Source of the DNA: Pelagomonas calceolata
Taxonomy: Eukaryota; Sar; Pelagophyceae; Pelagomonadales; Pelagomonadaceae
Reading direction: 5' to 3'
NCBI GenBank assembly: GCA_918797485.1
Contig: CAKKNE010000006.1
Coordinates: forward strand, 2,914,001-2,978,000
Length of the DNA stretch: 64,000 nt
The position numbers were made by a program, and so were the translations under genes. Every line of letters starts with the position of its first letter. The stretch's first letter is position 1. The notes beneath the pieces are model-generated. The model was not told the origin of the DNA and did not search any database. It worked only from the letters and a program-made list of their open reading frames with translations. This document shows, piece by piece, positions 34,395 to 44,700 of the stretch.

Positions 34395-37300
34395 TTACTC
34401 GACGGCTGGCCGGGGCGGCGTCGTGCCGGGTTCCGCGTACCTTTGGCGTCTAGCCGCCTCCATTTGGCGCGCGCGTGACGGGGCCGGCGGCGGCGAAGCC
34501 GCGAGGCTTGCAGCGCGGCGCCGCTCCTCGGCCGCCGCGGTGAGGCGCGACGCCGCGAGCGCCCGATTTTCGTCGTTGCTCGCCTGGTCCGCCCGGACGT
34601 GCCGGACGATATCCGTGAATGTCGGCCGCGTCGCGGCGTCGTTCGCCCACGCCCGGCGCATGACGGTGGCGAGCGGTCCGGGCATCGCCGGCGGCACTGG
34701 CGGGCGCGCGTGCTCGAACACGACCTTGAAGCTAATTTGGAGCGGCTTGTGGCCCGCCCAGGGCACGCCTCCGTCGAAAAGTTCCCACAGCACCATGGCG
34801 TACGAGTAGACGTCGCTCTTCTCCGTGAACACGTTATCCTTGAGGAGCTCGGGAGCCATGAAAGACGGTGTCCCTGAGAGCCCGTCGCCGTTCTTTGTGG
34901 TCAGCGTCGTCGCCGTCTTGAGCGCGTCGCAGCGGCTGAGCCCAAAATCCGACACTTTTGCCCTCGCTTCCTTGGTCAGGAGGCAGTTGTGGCTCTTCAG
35001 GTCTCGATGCTGCACGCCGCACGAGTACAGGAATTGCATGCCCTGCGCGACATCTGCGGCCCAGAGGCACTTCAGATCGGCCCCCACCTCCGCTGTCCCG
35101 TCGAGTGCCTCACGGATGGATCCACCGGGCATGAATTCCATGACGAGGCCGAGGAACGAAGAGTCCGTCGTGACGACGCCCAGCACCGCAACCGTCCGCG
35201 GCGAGCGGAGACGGATCATGATCGAAAGCTCCTGCGCGAACTGGGAGATCATTTGCTGGCGCTTAACCGCGGTCAGCGACGCCAGCGATATCTTCTTGAG
35301 GGCCACGGCCTCGCCCATGTACTCGCCTTGATACACGTCGCCTTGCGCGCCGCACGCCACCGGCTCTGCCGCGACGCGGTCGAGCGTCAGCTCGTGGCTG
35401 ACCAGGTTGGTTCGTTTGAGAGAGCGAGCCGACTCCTTCCGCGTCTTTTTCGCCATCGACGCGCCGAGAGCAGCGACCTCTTCCTTGATGCTGTCGAGCC
35501 TGGCGCCGTCGCGTTGCACTCTCGCCTCGACGGCGTTGATGCGCCGCTCGCCGCTCTGTGCGGCGGCCACGATGAATTTCTCGTTGCGTCGCGCCCCGGC
35601 CTGGACCGCAGCCAAAAGCGTCGCGTCTCGCCGCGTGCTCGACGCGACTGCCCCCGAGACATAGTCGAGCTGCGCAGTGGTGCGTTGCGCCCTCGCTTCT
35701 GCAGCGACTAGCAGCTCCTCGTCACGACGCGCGCTCGCGCGGACGGCCGCGAGTATCGTGGCGAGCTGCTGTTCGTTGCTCCGATCTCGTAGCATTTTCT
35801 TCAGTTGCTTGTCCACTTTGGCGAAGCCCTCCCTGACTTCGAGTCGGAACTCGCCGAGCTCGCTCGTCAATTCGTCGACCGGCACGTGGGCTTCTATGGC
35901 GACGGACGTGATCGCGACGGGATCCTCCGCGAGGCTCCGCGCCGCAGCTTCCGCGGTTTCGCCGGTCTCGCGAACGCGCGCCTTGACGAGCTGGTCGATA
36001 GAACGCTCGATCTGGTACGTGTGTTCCATGAGTCGCGCGTCCGCCGCGAGGCGGTATAAATCGCGAAACGAGTCCATGGCCTGACAGATCTCCTTGTCGA
36101 GGCGGCCCAGCGACCTGACGTGGCCTTGCATCGTGAAGGCGCGCTTGAGCCAGCCCTTCTTCCCAAACGTTCGCATTGCATCGTTGAACTCGACGAGCAG
36201 ATTCACGAGGTGTCGCATCTTCGACTCGACGAGCGCCCTCTCGTCCTCGAGGCGGGCGACATTCTTCGCCATCAAGTGGGCCGCGTCGAGCACGTCGCAG
36301 ACGCGCTTCGCCGCAATCAGGACGTCATCCGCCATGTCGCCGAACTCCACCGCCGAACCGAGGCAGCCTTTGACGGCCCTGCAGAGCTCCCCGACGAGAG
36401 GGAGACCGCTACCCGCGGAGAGCAGGGCGTTCGCGAGCGTGAGGCCGTGCTGCACGACCGTCGACGTGTCCTTGTGACGGGCGAGCATCGCGGAGCGGCC
36501 ATCGCCTGACTCGTCCCCGAGCTCCACGTCGACGCCACTGCGGGTCATCTGTTTCGTATTGGACCCTTTGCTGCGGCGGTAGAAGAAAAATGCAGCCGCG
36601 GCCAGCAGCAGCACGGCGCCCGCGGCGGCACCGCCACCGGCGACCATCACGCTGTTGTCTTTTCTGCCGCCGGAGCTCTCTGCTGTCTCGGTTGTAGCGA
36701 GCGCGCTGGCGAACGTGGGGCGCGGCGTCGGTGCGGAGACGGTCTTGACCGTGGGGTTGCCGGGTGTCGCCGTCGGGGCAGTTGTCGGGTGTAACGATGG
36801 TCGAGGCACCGGCATCGGCGTCGGCGCGCCGTCGACCGCGGTCGCTGCCATGATCGTGTCGTAGTCATTCGCGGCCGCCGGCGCCGTTGGCCCCACGGCG
36901 CCCTCGGCGTCGGCCGCGGTGGCAAGCGCCGTGTACAAGGCGCCGCTCTGGGCCGCGGTCGACAGATCGCTGACGACCGCCTCGGCGTAGCCCGTTGCCA
37001 TCTCCGCGCTGCCCTCGACGCGAACGGAAAACACTACCGTGGTCGTGGTCTGCTGCAGGCGCCGTCGTCGCGACGATACGACGCTAAACGCCACAATTTG
37101 GTCGGTGCTCGTGACGTAGGAGAGCGTCGCGACGAGCGCAGTCTTGACGATGGTCTCGAGCGTCGTGGCATCCACGGTCACTTCCGCAAGGACCAGCTGA
37201 GAATTAATCACGACTGACTCCGCCGTCGGCGACAGCGCCGGTGTGGCCGTTGGTACCGGATTCAAGAACTCACCGGAGGTCGGCGCCGGCGCCGGCTGAG

Positions 37301-38591
37301 ATGTTGGCGCATTTGCATCGAAGACGTAGGCCGCGCCCGAGCCGCTGCTGTAGTATTGTTCGGCCCCGACCACGATGGTGGTGCCGTCAATCGCCACGGA
37401 GAAGCCGAAGCCGAAGCCGTCGTCCGCCGCGGCGTCGGAAGCCGTCAGCTTGGCCACCTGGTCGTACGTGGCGCCGCCGTCGCTCGTGCGGTAGACGTAG
37501 GCCGCGCCCGAGCCGTCGTTGTAATATTGGTGGGCCCCAATCACGATGGTGTCACCGTCAATCGCCACGGAGCGGCCGAAGTAGTCGTACGCCGCAGCGT
37601 CGCTGGCCGTCAGCTTGGCCAGTTCGACGTACGTGGCGCCGCCGTCGGTTGTGCGGAAGACGTAGGCCGAGCCCGAGCTGGTGCCGGCGTCGTCGTCTTG
37701 CCGGGCCCCGACCACGACGGTGCCGCCGTCGATTGCCACGGAGTAGCCGAAGTTGTCGTACGCCGCAGCGTCGGAGGCCGTCAGCTTGATCTTCGTGTGC
37801 GTGATCCAGCCGTCGGTCGTGCGGAAGACGTAGACCGCGCCCGATCGGCCGGTGTGATATTGGTAGGCCCCGACCACGATGGTGTCACCGTTAATGGCCA
37901 CGGAAATGCCGAAGTAGTCGTCCTCCGCGGCATCGCTAGCCGTCAGCTTGGCCAGTTCGACGTACGTGGCGCCGCCGTCGCTCGTGAGGAAGACGTAGGC
38001 CGAACCCGGGCCATTCCATTCATAGGCTCCGACCACAATAGTGCCGCCGTCGATCGCCACGGAGTAGCCGAACTGGTCACTCTCCGCGGCGTCGGAGGCC
38101 GTCAGCTTGGCCACCTGAGCGTACGTGGCGCCGCCGTCGGTCGTGCGGAAGACGTAGGCTGCGCCCGAGCCTGTACCGTCGTCGTCGTCGTAGGGGGCTC
38201 CAATCACGATTGTGTCGCCGGAAATTGCCACGGACCAGCCGAACTGGTCACTCTCCGCGGCGTCGGAGGCCGTCAGCTTGGCCACCAGGCCGTACGTGAC
38301 GCCGCCGTCGCTCGTGCGGAAGACGTAGGCTGCGCCCGGGCCGCTGTTGTAGTACTGGTGGGCCCCAATCACGATGGTGTCACCGTCAATCGCCACGGAG
38401 CGGCCGAAGTGGTCGTCCGCCGCGGCGTCGCTGGCCACGAGCTTCGCGACCTCCCCGAAGTTGGTGGACAGCCGCCGATCAGCCCGCGCGACGAGCGGTG
38501 CTGTGAGGAGTGGCCCATTGCTAGGCTCAAGAACGCGCAGCCCGTGATGAGTGTGCAAGCTTACCAGCAGGCATAACTGGTAGCATCTCAT
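34395..38591 (-). CDS. Receptor-like kinase: seven FG-GAP blades, TM, MLKL-like helical bundle, coiled coil, TKL kinase
   Basis: A single exon of 1398 residues. A signal peptide (CYQLCLLVSLHTHHG) is followed by seven 55-60-residue FG-GAP units (residues about 45-420; consensus FG.SVAIDGDTIVIGA and GAAYVFRT), enough for one closed integrin-alpha-like propeller. A Thr/Pro/Ala-rich stalk and a domain with VDATTLETIVKTALVA follow. One TM lies at about 645-670 (AAGAVLLLAAAAFFFYRR). Inside the cell, about 715-850 (SAGSGLPLVGELCRAVKGCL, LVESKMRHLVNLLVEFNDAM) resembles the four-helix MLKL N-terminal/Cbl-like bundle; a coiled-coil brace (about 930-1050) follows. A complete TKL kinase comes last: VALKKI, HRDLKSHN, DFGLSR, GTPSFMAPELL, with all catalytic residues present. 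Confidence 0.85.
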   Translation of the reverse strand: MRCYQLCLLVSLHTHHGLRVLEPSNGPLLTAPLVARADRRLSTNFGEVAKLVASDAAADDHFGRSVAIDGDTIVIGAHQYYNSGPGAAYVFRTSDGGVTYGLVAKLTASDAAESDQFGWSVAISGDTIVIGAPYDDDDGTGSGAAYVFRTTDGGATYAQVAKLTASDAAESDQFGYSVAIDGGTIVVGAYEWNGPGSAYVFLTSDGGATYVELAKLTASDAAEDDYFGISVAINGDTIVVGAYQYHTGRSGAVYVFRTTDGWITHTKIKLTASDAAAYDNFGYSVAIDGGTVVVGARQDDDAGTSSGSAYVFRTTDGGATYVELAKLTASDAAAYDYFGRSVAIDGDTIVIGAHQYYNDGSGAAYVYRTSDGGATYDQVAKLTASDAAADDGFGFGFSVAIDGTTIVVGAEQYYSSGSGAAYVFDANAPTSQPAPAPTSGEFLNPVPTATPALSPTAESVVINSQLVLAEVTVDATTLETIVKTALVATLSYVTSTDQIVAFSVVSSRRRRLQQTTTTVVFSVRVEGSAEMATGYAEAVVSDLSTAAQSGALYTALATAADAEGAVGPTAPAAANDYDTIMAATAVDGAPTPMPVPRPSLHPTTAPTATPGNPTVKTVSAPTPRPTFASALATTETAESSGGRKDNSVMVAGGGAAAGAVLLLAAAAFFFYRRSKGSNTKQMTRSGVDVELGDESGDGRSAMLARHKDTSTVVQHGLTLANALLSAGSGLPLVGELCRAVKGCLGSAVEFGDMADDVLIAAKRVCDVLDAAHLMAKNVARLEDERALVESKMRHLVNLLVEFNDAMRTFGKKGWLKRAFTMQGHVRSLGRLDKEICQAMDSFRDLYRLAADARLMEHTYQIERSIDQLVKARVRETGETAEAAARSLAEDPVAITSVAIEAHVPVDELTSELGEFRLEVREGFAKVDKQLKKMLRDRSNEQQLATILAAVRASARRDEELLVAAEARAQRTTAQLDYVSGAVASSTRRDATLLAAVQAGARRNEKFIVAAAQSGERRINAVEARVQRDGARLDSIKEEVAALGASMAKKTRKESARSLKRTNLVSHELTLDRVAAEPVACGAQGDVYQGEYMGEAVALKKISLASLTAVKRQQMISQFAQELSIMIRLRSPRTVAVLGVVTTDSSFLGLVMEFMPGGSIREALDGTAEVGADLKCLWAADVAQGMQFLYSCGVQHRDLKSHNCLLTKEARAKVSDFGLSRCDALKTATTLTTKNGDGLSGTPSFMAPELLKDNVFTEKSDVYSYAMVLWELFDGGVPWAGHKPLQISFKVVFEHARPPVPPAMPGPLATVMRRAWANDAATRPTFTDIVRHVRADQASNDENRALAASRLTAAAEERRRAASLAASPPPAPSRARQMEAARRQRYAEPGTTPPRPAVE
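37310..38470 (-). repeat. Tandem FG-GAP coding repeats, seven units
   Basis: Seven units of about 165-180 bp encode the extracellular propeller of the receptor-like kinase. Adjacent units share long near-identical DNA tracts, and the same tracts recur in the separate gene at 52810-54180. Confidence 0.85.
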
Positions 38592-38798
38592 GATATATCA
38601 GGCTGCCCGAGAGTGGGCGCGACGGCCCATCCTGCACCGCACGTGCGTGAGGAGCGCTGCGCAGCTTGGGACGCCGGGTTCGGGTTTTACACGGCGCGCG
38701 ACCCCTAATCGCTCCCGCTGGGCCGACGGCACGGGTCTTCAATCGATGCGAGCGACTCTCTCCCTTAGGATACAACCTTACACACGACAAGAGAGTCA

Positions 38799-41700
38799 TC
38801 ACACCCACAGCGTCAGCCCGCACCAGTGCCGCCCCAGCGACGCCGGGTCCGTCGCGAGGTCGACGAGGACCCTGACCTGGTCCTCGACACTCAACGTCGC
38901 CTGGTGGCGCAAGGCGTGGCGGGCGCTGTTCTCCAAGCCGGCGACGACGGTCCGCGCGCGCTGGGCCATGTCCGCCTCGAGCATCGGGTTCCCCGCGACC
39001 TCGCGGCTCAATAAGTGGCAGGGGTTCGCCCCGAAGAGTTTCCCGCGCGCCGTCGCGACGCGCCGCTCGGGCGCCGCCGCGGCGCCCGCCTCGACGTCGT
39101 CCGCGTCCCTATCTAAAGACGCGTCGTGCTTCGCGCCCCGTAACCAGTCGAGCACGGGCTCCCGCACGAACGCCTCCAACAAGCCGAGGAGAGGCGCCCG
39201 CGCCCGCGGCTGCCGCAGCGTCCTGAATGTAGACTCGAGATGAGACGTGAGGACGCGCCGCGCGCCCACGGGCTCGAGGGGCGCTTCCAACTCCCGCGTC
39301 AACCGGAACGGAATCAACTCCGGCACGGGCAGCAGCGCCCCCGTCCCAAACGAGTAGCCCAGATCGATGTGCACGAGCGCGCCGTCGCCACTTAATAGGA
39401 AGTTGTCCAAATGGCGGTCGCCCAGACCAACAACATAACCGGCAGCACACGTCGCCGCCAGGGAATACGCGTAGGTCCGCCGCTTCGCGAGGAACGCCTC
39501 CGATGAGACAGACAGCTTTTCCAGATGGCGTTTCAAACCACCAGACGTCGCGTCGAGCACCTTGCGCGCGGCGAAGAGAGCTTGAGATGCTTCTTGCGGC
39601 TTGGCCCTTAGTCTCTTCTTCGTGAACGCCTTCGACGCCTTGTCCGGGGCTCCTAATAACATATCATCCCTTGAACGCTGCGCCCGGATCCACAAAGCCT
39701 CGCCCTTCGTGCTGTCGCCCATTCCAAATTCTCTGAGTAATATAGACTTGACGGGCGGCGACGCGGGCACCCATTCCACCAAACCAACCCTAGGAGATAA
39801 CGGCGCGACGGCGTACGTCCGCAGTGCCGCACCAACACCGCGGCAAGACCCTTTCAGAGTGGTAGAGATGGCCTCGAACAAAGCCTCGACGCGGGCGTCG
39901 TTCCGCAGATCTTCCCCACCTTTGACGAGGAAATTTAATCTGCGGGCGTCGGTCGCGTGCACCGACAATTTTTTAGGAACCTGTTTCGATGGTAAAATGT
40001 CCAAAGACGGCTCGAAGCCCGCTACGACACCACCGGGCACCTCTAACAACGACCGGGCGCCGTCGAAGTCGCGCAGCCAGCCCGAGTACCTGTCGAGGGG
40101 ACACGTCGGCCTCACGGACTTCTTTGGTTGTTTTGCTAGATCTTGTCTTAGACCGTCCAAGCCTTTCGCTAGCTTCGTGTGGTCGTCCGTCGAGAACAAA
40201 GCGTCGGCCTTCTTCCTCAAAGATCTCACAAATGCTTCCCGAACAAACGCTTCGTTCCTGGAACCGATGCCCGTACCCACGAGAGGCCACTCGTCACCCA
40301 GCGTCGTCTTCTTGAGTCTAGACCAGGCCGCCCGCGCTCTTACCAAATCACCATTCCGAGCGGCCTTGCGCGCCACATCTAAACCTTCCGCGAGGCGTTT
40401 CTCGGGCTCGTGCAGCCCCTCGCACGCCAGCACGAACGCCTCCGCAATATCATCTCTACAAGCGTCGCGGGCCGCTCTTATGAGCGTCGCGTCCGTCAAT
40501 TTCTCGGAAGCGAAGCGCAGCGCGTCCCTTACTGACGATGGAGAAGAGCGCGCCAAGCGCTCGACGACGGGCCTTACGGCTTCGCAGATCGCTTTGGCTC
40601 TCGCATCGTTCGAATCACCATAAGCTGATAATAACGCGACGAGCTGGTCGCCGTGGTCTTTGAAGGAGGCGGAAGGCGCGTCCTCCGCGGCCGCCCGGAA
40701 CGCCGCGGCGCAAGCTTCGGCGTGAGGACTTCCCAACAAAGCGAGCACTCTCGGAATGGCTCTTGAAGCGTAGGACGCATCTAGCGCCGTCGCTCTGATA
40801 TAAGTCTCGACAGCAGACGCGGCGCACCGTTGCGTCGCCGTCGACGCGCTGCCGCCACCTGCTAGTTTAGCCAGGTCGCACACGACCTCCTTGGCCTGGC
40901 GCCGTCGTTTCGTCGGCTGGTCCTCATCCTCCTCATCCTTGGAAAGGCGGTCTCGGCGCAGCATCTCGTCGCACAAATCCGCAAAGGCGAAAAACGCCTC
41001 CGCGCTCGACACTTGAATCGCCGCAGTTCTCAGGTCGTGGGCCGCATTGTTCGCTAATTCTACGGGTGTCGCATCGCCCTCGGAACACTTCCCCGCATAA
41101 CGGGCGTCGGCCCACTCCAGCGCCAACGCGCCTCGCCTCACTAGATTCCGTTCCACTTTATAAGCCACGGCGAAGACCTTGTCGCATTTCTCGGGCTCGT
41201 TGCTCGCACAGTAATCCCTAGCTAGAGCTAACGTGTAGTCGGCCTTGAGCTGGTCGGCGCCTTGCGGGGCGGTACTGAAGAAGGCATTTTTGCGGAGACA
41301 CTGCGTCGCCACGTCTGTTATTGATGCATTCAGTGCTAAGGACGCGATATCCAGCCTTGTCAAATCTAAAACGGCCTCTAACGCTTGGTCGCTTTGGGCT
41401 AGTACTTTTCGCGTACATAACGACGCGACCCAGGAACTACAGGGCGCGTCCGCGGGCGGCTTGGGTGACGTGCGCCACCTTTCTCCAGCACCGCTGGATG
41501 GGGGCCGCGCGACGGCGTCGACGTCACCCAATATGCTTAAATCGGCGACGCACTTCGCCAATGCAGTACCTTGCGACAGGGACGCCAGCGCCTCCGCTAC
41601 TTGTTCAAAACCAGCGTCGACGGCCTCCGCCGCGCCCGCACGATCACCATCTCGTAGTAAACGTATAGCTACTGAAGCGGGCGCCTTCCTCAGCAATTCG

Positions 41701-44700
41701 GCCCGCGTCTCAGGCTTTTTGAGCTGCACCCTTAGTTTTTCCTCGACGTCGTCGTCGTCAATTAACGCACCGGCGAGAGCCAACGAACCCGGATCACTCG
41801 CCATTCGAGCCACGTCGTCCCACTCGCCTAAAGCTTTCGCCGCGTCGAGCTGCCGCTCCTTGTCATCCTCAAAAGCGGCAAACGCTTCTCTTAAACGCCC
41901 CGCCCGCAACAGTGACGCGCCCTCATTATCGTCCAGTGACGCGTTGATGTCCTCGTCGACCTTCGCGTAGAGTGACGCTAAAGCGCTTTTTGTAGGCGTA
42001 TCTAGCGGCAGGGCTCTCGCTTTGCGCGCCCAGGGCCCTTTCGTCGAGGAACCTGTGAGTGCACACAAGCGGGCCTTTTCGATCGTCAGAACGCCCGGTT
42101 CCAACGCGTTCGACGCTAACGCCGTTGAAGCTATTGATGTAGAGGGCACTAAGACCGCAGGGTCTTCACTTTTCTCTGATGCATCGATGCAGGCAGCATG
42201 GGCTTGATGGAGAGCGCTCCCTAATTCATGAGTGGGACTCTCCTCGCACGACCGCAAAGCGTTCTCCAGACCCACGACGACTCGTCGACGCGTAGCCAGC
42301 GGTCTAGCGTTGTAAAGTGTCCCAACGAGCTGCCCGAACAGCGACGCCGCTATTGATCCATCCCGTAACGACAAGGCCATCAATGGCCGGACCACCTCCG
42401 CCAACGACAGCCCCACGTTGGGCAACTCGCCCTGGGCATACGACCGGTACATGACGACCTTCTGCCGCGCTGGTTTCTTCTTTTTTGATACAGTATCTTC
42501 CGCAAACCGCACCGTACGTGCTGCAAGCCTACGCGACAGCTGGGCCTCGTCTTCTAGCACGTCGCCCGTCGTCTTCGGAGGGACGACATGGTCAGCAGCG
42601 AACAACAACTGCGTCTGCAGGCGCACTTGCCTTCCCTGGGCCCTTGGATCATCTTCGTCGACCTGAGTCGCATCGTATAAAGAATCTTTCTGTGTGGCCT
42701 TCACGGGACCAGAACCGAACATTTGGGTCGATAACGAGCTACACCGTTGGGACTTGGCGTTCTCCACGACGGAAAAGGCGTTTACGAGCGAGGACCCTTT
42801 CCCTTCGAGGTCCAGCTGCAGGTCGCAGCCCTTGTCGCCGCCCAGATCGTCACAGAGCGGCTGGTTCCAACTCGGGGAAGATGATGATGAAGCTAATAAC
42901 AAAAATGCGGCGAATCTATGGGGCCTCGCATCGGGCGCGATGAACATCTCCCCGAGAGCACCATCCAGCCTCGACTGCGCCGTCTCACCTAAACGACTAC
43001 GCCAGTAGTCGTAGACCCTTCTACGAACGCCCTTCCTCTGTTCCACCACTTGTTCTTTCTCCGCGTCCACGTCGATAACTTCCGGTGGTGGCGGCGGGTT
43101 CGGATCTCGCTCGAGCATGACCACGTCCTCGTCCGGCGTCTCTTGGACCGGTGGAGGCGGCTCTTCCTCCTCCACAACAGCTTCGTCCTTGGGCGCGTCG
43201 AGCATGCCCTCGCCGTCTTGATCTCCTAGACCTCTGATTAACGCTGCTCGCACTCGTAATGCCGTGGGATTCTCATTTTTCGAGTGTGAAGTAGGAAAGT
43301 AGACGTCGTGCAATGCTGCTAGGAGATCGTAGCCCAACGATCTTACCTGCACGTCTGGTGATGCCGCAAGTAGAGCTTCGAGCGACGCGGGCCCGCCGTG
43401 GACCACTGAAGCCACTAACTGCTCGTTCCTAGACAAAGCTTCACTTCTACTCACGAGCAATTGCAAAGCTCCGAGCTGCACTAATGGTTTGGCGGTCTTC
43501 GTATCTTCCTGAGAATCATCATCAAGAGGCAGCTCCGGCGTCACGCGTTCACTATTGGCCAAGGCCTTCGGCAAGATGCCTTCGAGCTGCTGCAGCAACT
43601 CGTCGTCGGAAGAAAAGCATTCGGAAGACACACCGCCCACGTCCAGCGCCCGCAGCAGCTCGAACGCTTGTTTTGCCGACTTGCCCTCGTGCACTATTTC
43701 ATTTAAACTCCTACAACTTCGTAAAGCGTGGCGCCGCGACAGGAACGTAGGCACGGCCAACGTACACCTCGACACGAGCGACGCGAAGCGCCCGTGGCGG
43801 TGGTGCGAGCCCGCTTTACTTGTATCTGTGACGTCTTCTACGGTGTCCTTGCACTTGCGTAGCAGCGCATCGAGCGACGTCGCTTTCAGAGCTGCGGCGA
43901 GGACCTCGCCGGCGGCCTTGTATAACGTGGCGTGCCTTACTTTGGCGCACTCTACCACGAGTTCTAAAGTCTTGGGCGCCTCTGGGAGTAGATTCGGTCT
44001 TAAGGTTAGTATGGCGTTGACGAGGGACAATCCAGCTAATCGAGGCACCAGGTTCTTGGCCAACAGAGTTTTAGATCCACCTAGATCTTTGGGCGGCGTC
44101 AGGAGCTTGTTGATCGGTCGGCTCCAGTCGAAAAGTTCCCCATCGAACAATGTTGTGGAGTAGGCTGTGAGTAGAGCGTTGCACAAGGCTAGGTTCCGCT
44201 TTGTTGTGTCCTTATTACTACCAGGGTTCGTCGGGCCTCTATCAGTAAAGTGGGGGTCGTTTTCTTTGGAGTAGGACACATTTGCACAAAGCGTCTCCGC
44301 GATCCTTGCGATGGCTGGCGCTTCCTCTTCTGTAATGGGTGGCGCGTTCCGCTTGTCCGGTGACGTACATACGAGGAAGCGGCACGCGCTTCGTAGCAAA
44401 TGATCAATACCTTGAGTTGGTTCGGCACATAACGCTCGAGCGGTCGCTTGCGCGACAGACTTTCGTAAACACATGGCGTGCGTCCTTAAAGCTCGTCTTA
44501 AGCCACCTTTGCTCTCGACGAAGACGTTCAACACCAAGGCGAGCAAATAGATACAAGTGTCGCCTTCCGACCGATCCAAATGAGACGCTAATACTTCCGC
44601 GGACTTAGGTGTAGAGTGTTCCTTGCGCCGTACCGACGCTGGACTTGCACCTGTGGCCTTGGCGGCGTTCCTAGCGTCCACCAATGCTTTGGCCTCCAGT

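Noticed and set aside
38592-38798. Extra exon between the receptor kinase and DNA-PKcs
   Set aside because: Open frames here have no domain features, and both neighbours have proper ends.
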